NCBI GenBank assembly: GCA_959605945.1
Contig: CAUHGY010000005.1
Span: 1-51,381 of the forward strand
Length of the DNA stretch: 51,381 bases
Direction: 5' to 3'
Origin: an uncultured Clostridia bacterium
Lineage (GTDB): Bacteria > Bacillota > Clostridia > Christensenellales > Borkfalkiaceae
Part shown: piece by piece, positions 50,404 to 51,381 of the stretch
Layout of the letters: each line of letters opens with the position of its first letter
Position numbering within the stretch: the first letter of the stretch is position 1
The notes under the pieces: generated by a model
Database searches by the model: none
The model's input: the letters and a program-made list of their open reading frames with translations, nothing else
What the model was told of the DNA's origin: nothing
Position numbers and translations under genes: made by a program

Positions 50404-50811
50404 ATGCAGATTATAAAGTATAAGTTTGCGGACGGTACAACGAATGAGGTGAGCGTTTCGGAAGAATTTTATTTGCTATATTTGCAACTCGTACAAATAG
50501 AAAAGCGAAACCATTGGAAAGAAACACGGCGGCATATCTCATTAAACTATCTGCTCGAAAACGGAATAGATTTTGAGGACAAGACCGCCGATACATTGGC
50601 GATAGTGATACGGAGAGAGAAAACGGAGCGAGTACAAAAAGCGGTATCAACACTTTCGGACAAGCGGCGAGAACTGATACATAAAGTCTTTTACGAGGAA
50701 TTGTCTATGAGAACGATAGCGCGGCAGCAAGGCGTTTCGCATTCTTCAATATCGCAACAAATGAGAACGATACGCAAGCGGCTGAAAAAGGAGTTGTGTG
50801 GCTATTTATAA
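50404..50811 (+). CDS. Mobile-element sigma-70-like factor (region 4 HTH)
   Basis: This 135-aa protein has the sigma-70 region 4-type HTH near its C-terminus (SMRTIARQQGVSHSSISQQMRTIRKRLKKEL, about residues 100-130), preceded by VQKAVSTLSDKRRELIHKVFYEE. The N-terminal VSVSEEFYLLYLQLVQIEKRNHWKETRRHISLNYLLENGIDFEDKTA-type wording is characteristic of small sigma-like proteins in Gram-positive conjugative elements. It has GGAGG upstream of ATG. It may control element transfer genes, which would lie beyond the window. Confidence 0.82.
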   Translation: MQIIKYKFADGTTNEVSVSEEFYLLYLQLVQIEKRNHWKETRRHISLNYLLENGIDFEDKTADTLAIVIRREKTERVQKAVSTLSDKRRELIHKVFYEELSMRTIARQQGVSHSSISQQMRTIRKRLKKELCGYL

Positions 50812-50838
50812 CATTTACCCGCCACACATGAACGGCGA

Positions 50839-50870
50839 CGGGGTGGACTTAGTATTACCAGTCCACCCCG
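50839..50870 (+). terminator. 11-bp hairpin after the sigma-like gene
   Basis: CGGGGTGGACT (50839-50849) pairs perfectly with AGTCCACCCCG (50860-50870) around 10 bases, 28 bases after the stop. No T-run follows, so it may instead be a protein- or RNA-level signal. Confidence 0.6.
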
Positions 50871-51006
50871 TAACGTGTAACACTTTTGTGTAAGAAAAGG
50901 CGATATGCGGGGCGGCGACAGCCGCCCCGCAGTGCCGATAGGTTACTATTACTTTATTGTCACTACGTCGCAAGTCGCTATAAAAAATCTTTATGGAGTA
51001 TTTATT

Positions 51007-51207
51007 ATGAAAAGTATCCCGCAAGGAATAAGCATTATCTATTTTAATGACGAAAGCAAAAACATATATGCCGATTTGCCGCCAAATAAGGAACAAGCAA
51101 AACGGCTGTCAAAGCGGATCTATAAAGACGCAATGACAGCCGTTTCTGCGGAGCAAACCAGCGGCAAGGCATTAGCCCCGGCTTGCGACGATTTGTTTGT
51201 ATTCTGA
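51007..51207 (+). CDS. Small protein of mobile-element type
   Basis: ATG 51007 with GGAG upstream gives a 66-aa soluble protein without recognised domains (IPQGISIIYFNDESKNIYADLPP, then a Lys/Ala-rich helix). A longer frame upstream overlaps the hairpin region and lacks support. It resembles short proteins I associate with Gram-positive conjugative elements near sigma-like genes, but I cannot name a family. Confidence 0.55.
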   Translation: MKSIPQGISIIYFNDESKNIYADLPPNKEQAKRLSKRIYKDAMTAVSAEQTSGKALAPACDDLFVF

Positions 51208-51381
51208 AAGCGGAAAATTTACTTGACAACAAAAATCACGATGGACTTTGCATATTATCGTGTACAATCTCACGCCAGTCTGTTTCACCAAATTAAAATA
51301 AGCCAAATTTTTTGTAGTACCCGATTAAACTGATTTATTGTTTATATGAATACATTGAATAGTGATTTTTATTGTTCCGTC
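51208..51381. other. AT-rich end of window
   Basis: A consensus TTGACA at 51223-51228 is present but no -10 element has proper spacing. An inverted repeat CACGAT...ATCGTG (about 51237-51262) lies just after it and could be an operator for a gene beyond the window. No coding sequence is supported. Confidence 0.4.

Noticed and set aside
51223..51268. Promoter at the end of the window
   Set aside because: TTGACA is present but the candidate -10 boxes (TATTAT, TACAAT) are 24 and 34 bases away, outside the normal spacing.
1..51381. CRISPR array, rRNA or tRNA gene
   Set aside because: I found no regularly spaced direct repeats and no tRNA or rRNA-like sequence other than the tRNA-like ends of tmRNA.

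Overview
The window looks like chromosome of an uncultured, spore-forming Clostridia-type Firmicute, probably from an animal gut. The evidence is a SpoVT and a SpoVB homologue, strong AAAGGAGG-type ribosome binding sites, a secG-rnr-smpB-ssrA cluster, and large secreted-protein/ABC-sugar loci controlled by AraC regulators. This assignment is inference; no rRNA or tRNA gene is present to settle it.

Layout. (1) 0.3-3.3 kb: an acyl-CoA synthetase, a small membrane protein, a gene-poor stretch with perfect hairpins, and a small XRE regulator on the minus strand. (2) 3.35-5.87 kb: a compact RiPP-like operon divergent from that regulator. It has a 33-aa precursor candidate with two cysteines, a small protein that aligns by eye with the SelO (YdiU) pseudokinase/AMPylase core, and a radical SAM-SPASM maturase with a PqqD-like N-terminus. 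Its promoter carries a perfect palindrome exactly between -35 and -10. I consider this the most novel system in the window. (3) 6.0-11.6 kb, minus strand: a DJ-1/PfpI protein, a KdpE/KdpD-like two-component pair without kdpFABC, and a TrkA/TrkH (KtrAB-type) potassium uptake pair. (4) 11.95-31.9 kb: two AraC-type regulators, then an approximately 18 kb plus-strand glycan-utilisation locus. It holds a 43-aa peptide translationally coupled to a secreted modular protein, a modular lipoprotein, a sugar ABC transporter (binding protein plus two permeases, no ATPase), a 930-aa secreted protein, two DUF4838/GH67N-like proteins (one exported, one cytoplasmic), a sugar isomerase-like TIM barrel and two Gfo/Idh/MocA oxidoreductases. 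(5) 32.1-33.0 kb: a small XRE repressor divergent from a decayed SLOG-family pseudogene. (6) 33.3-47.7 kb: housekeeping genes spoVT, spoVB-like, dus, a nitrilase-fold pseudoenzyme, trmL, pgk, tpiA, gpmI, secG, rnr, smpB, metY and metA. (7) 47.79-48.15 kb: tmRNA (ssrA). (8) 48.2-51.4 kb, immediately after tmRNA: an accessory segment with a chloramphenicol acetyltransferase, a Vat/CatB-type acetyltransferase with an internal deletion, and small mobile-element genes (zinc ribbon, sigma-like factor, 66-aa protein). Both resistance genes have short upstream leader ORFs whose 3' ends can base-pair with the downstream initiation region, which is the layout of translational attenuation.

How the parts work together. 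Region 4 appears to import a complex saccharide, process it inside and outside the cell, and rearrange or oxidise the sugar acid or keto-sugar in the cytoplasm. Region 6 pairs lower glycolysis (pgk, tpiA, gpmI) with ribosome rescue (rnr, smpB, ssrA) and homocysteine synthesis (metA, metY). All functional calls were made by reading motifs by eye; no database search was run.
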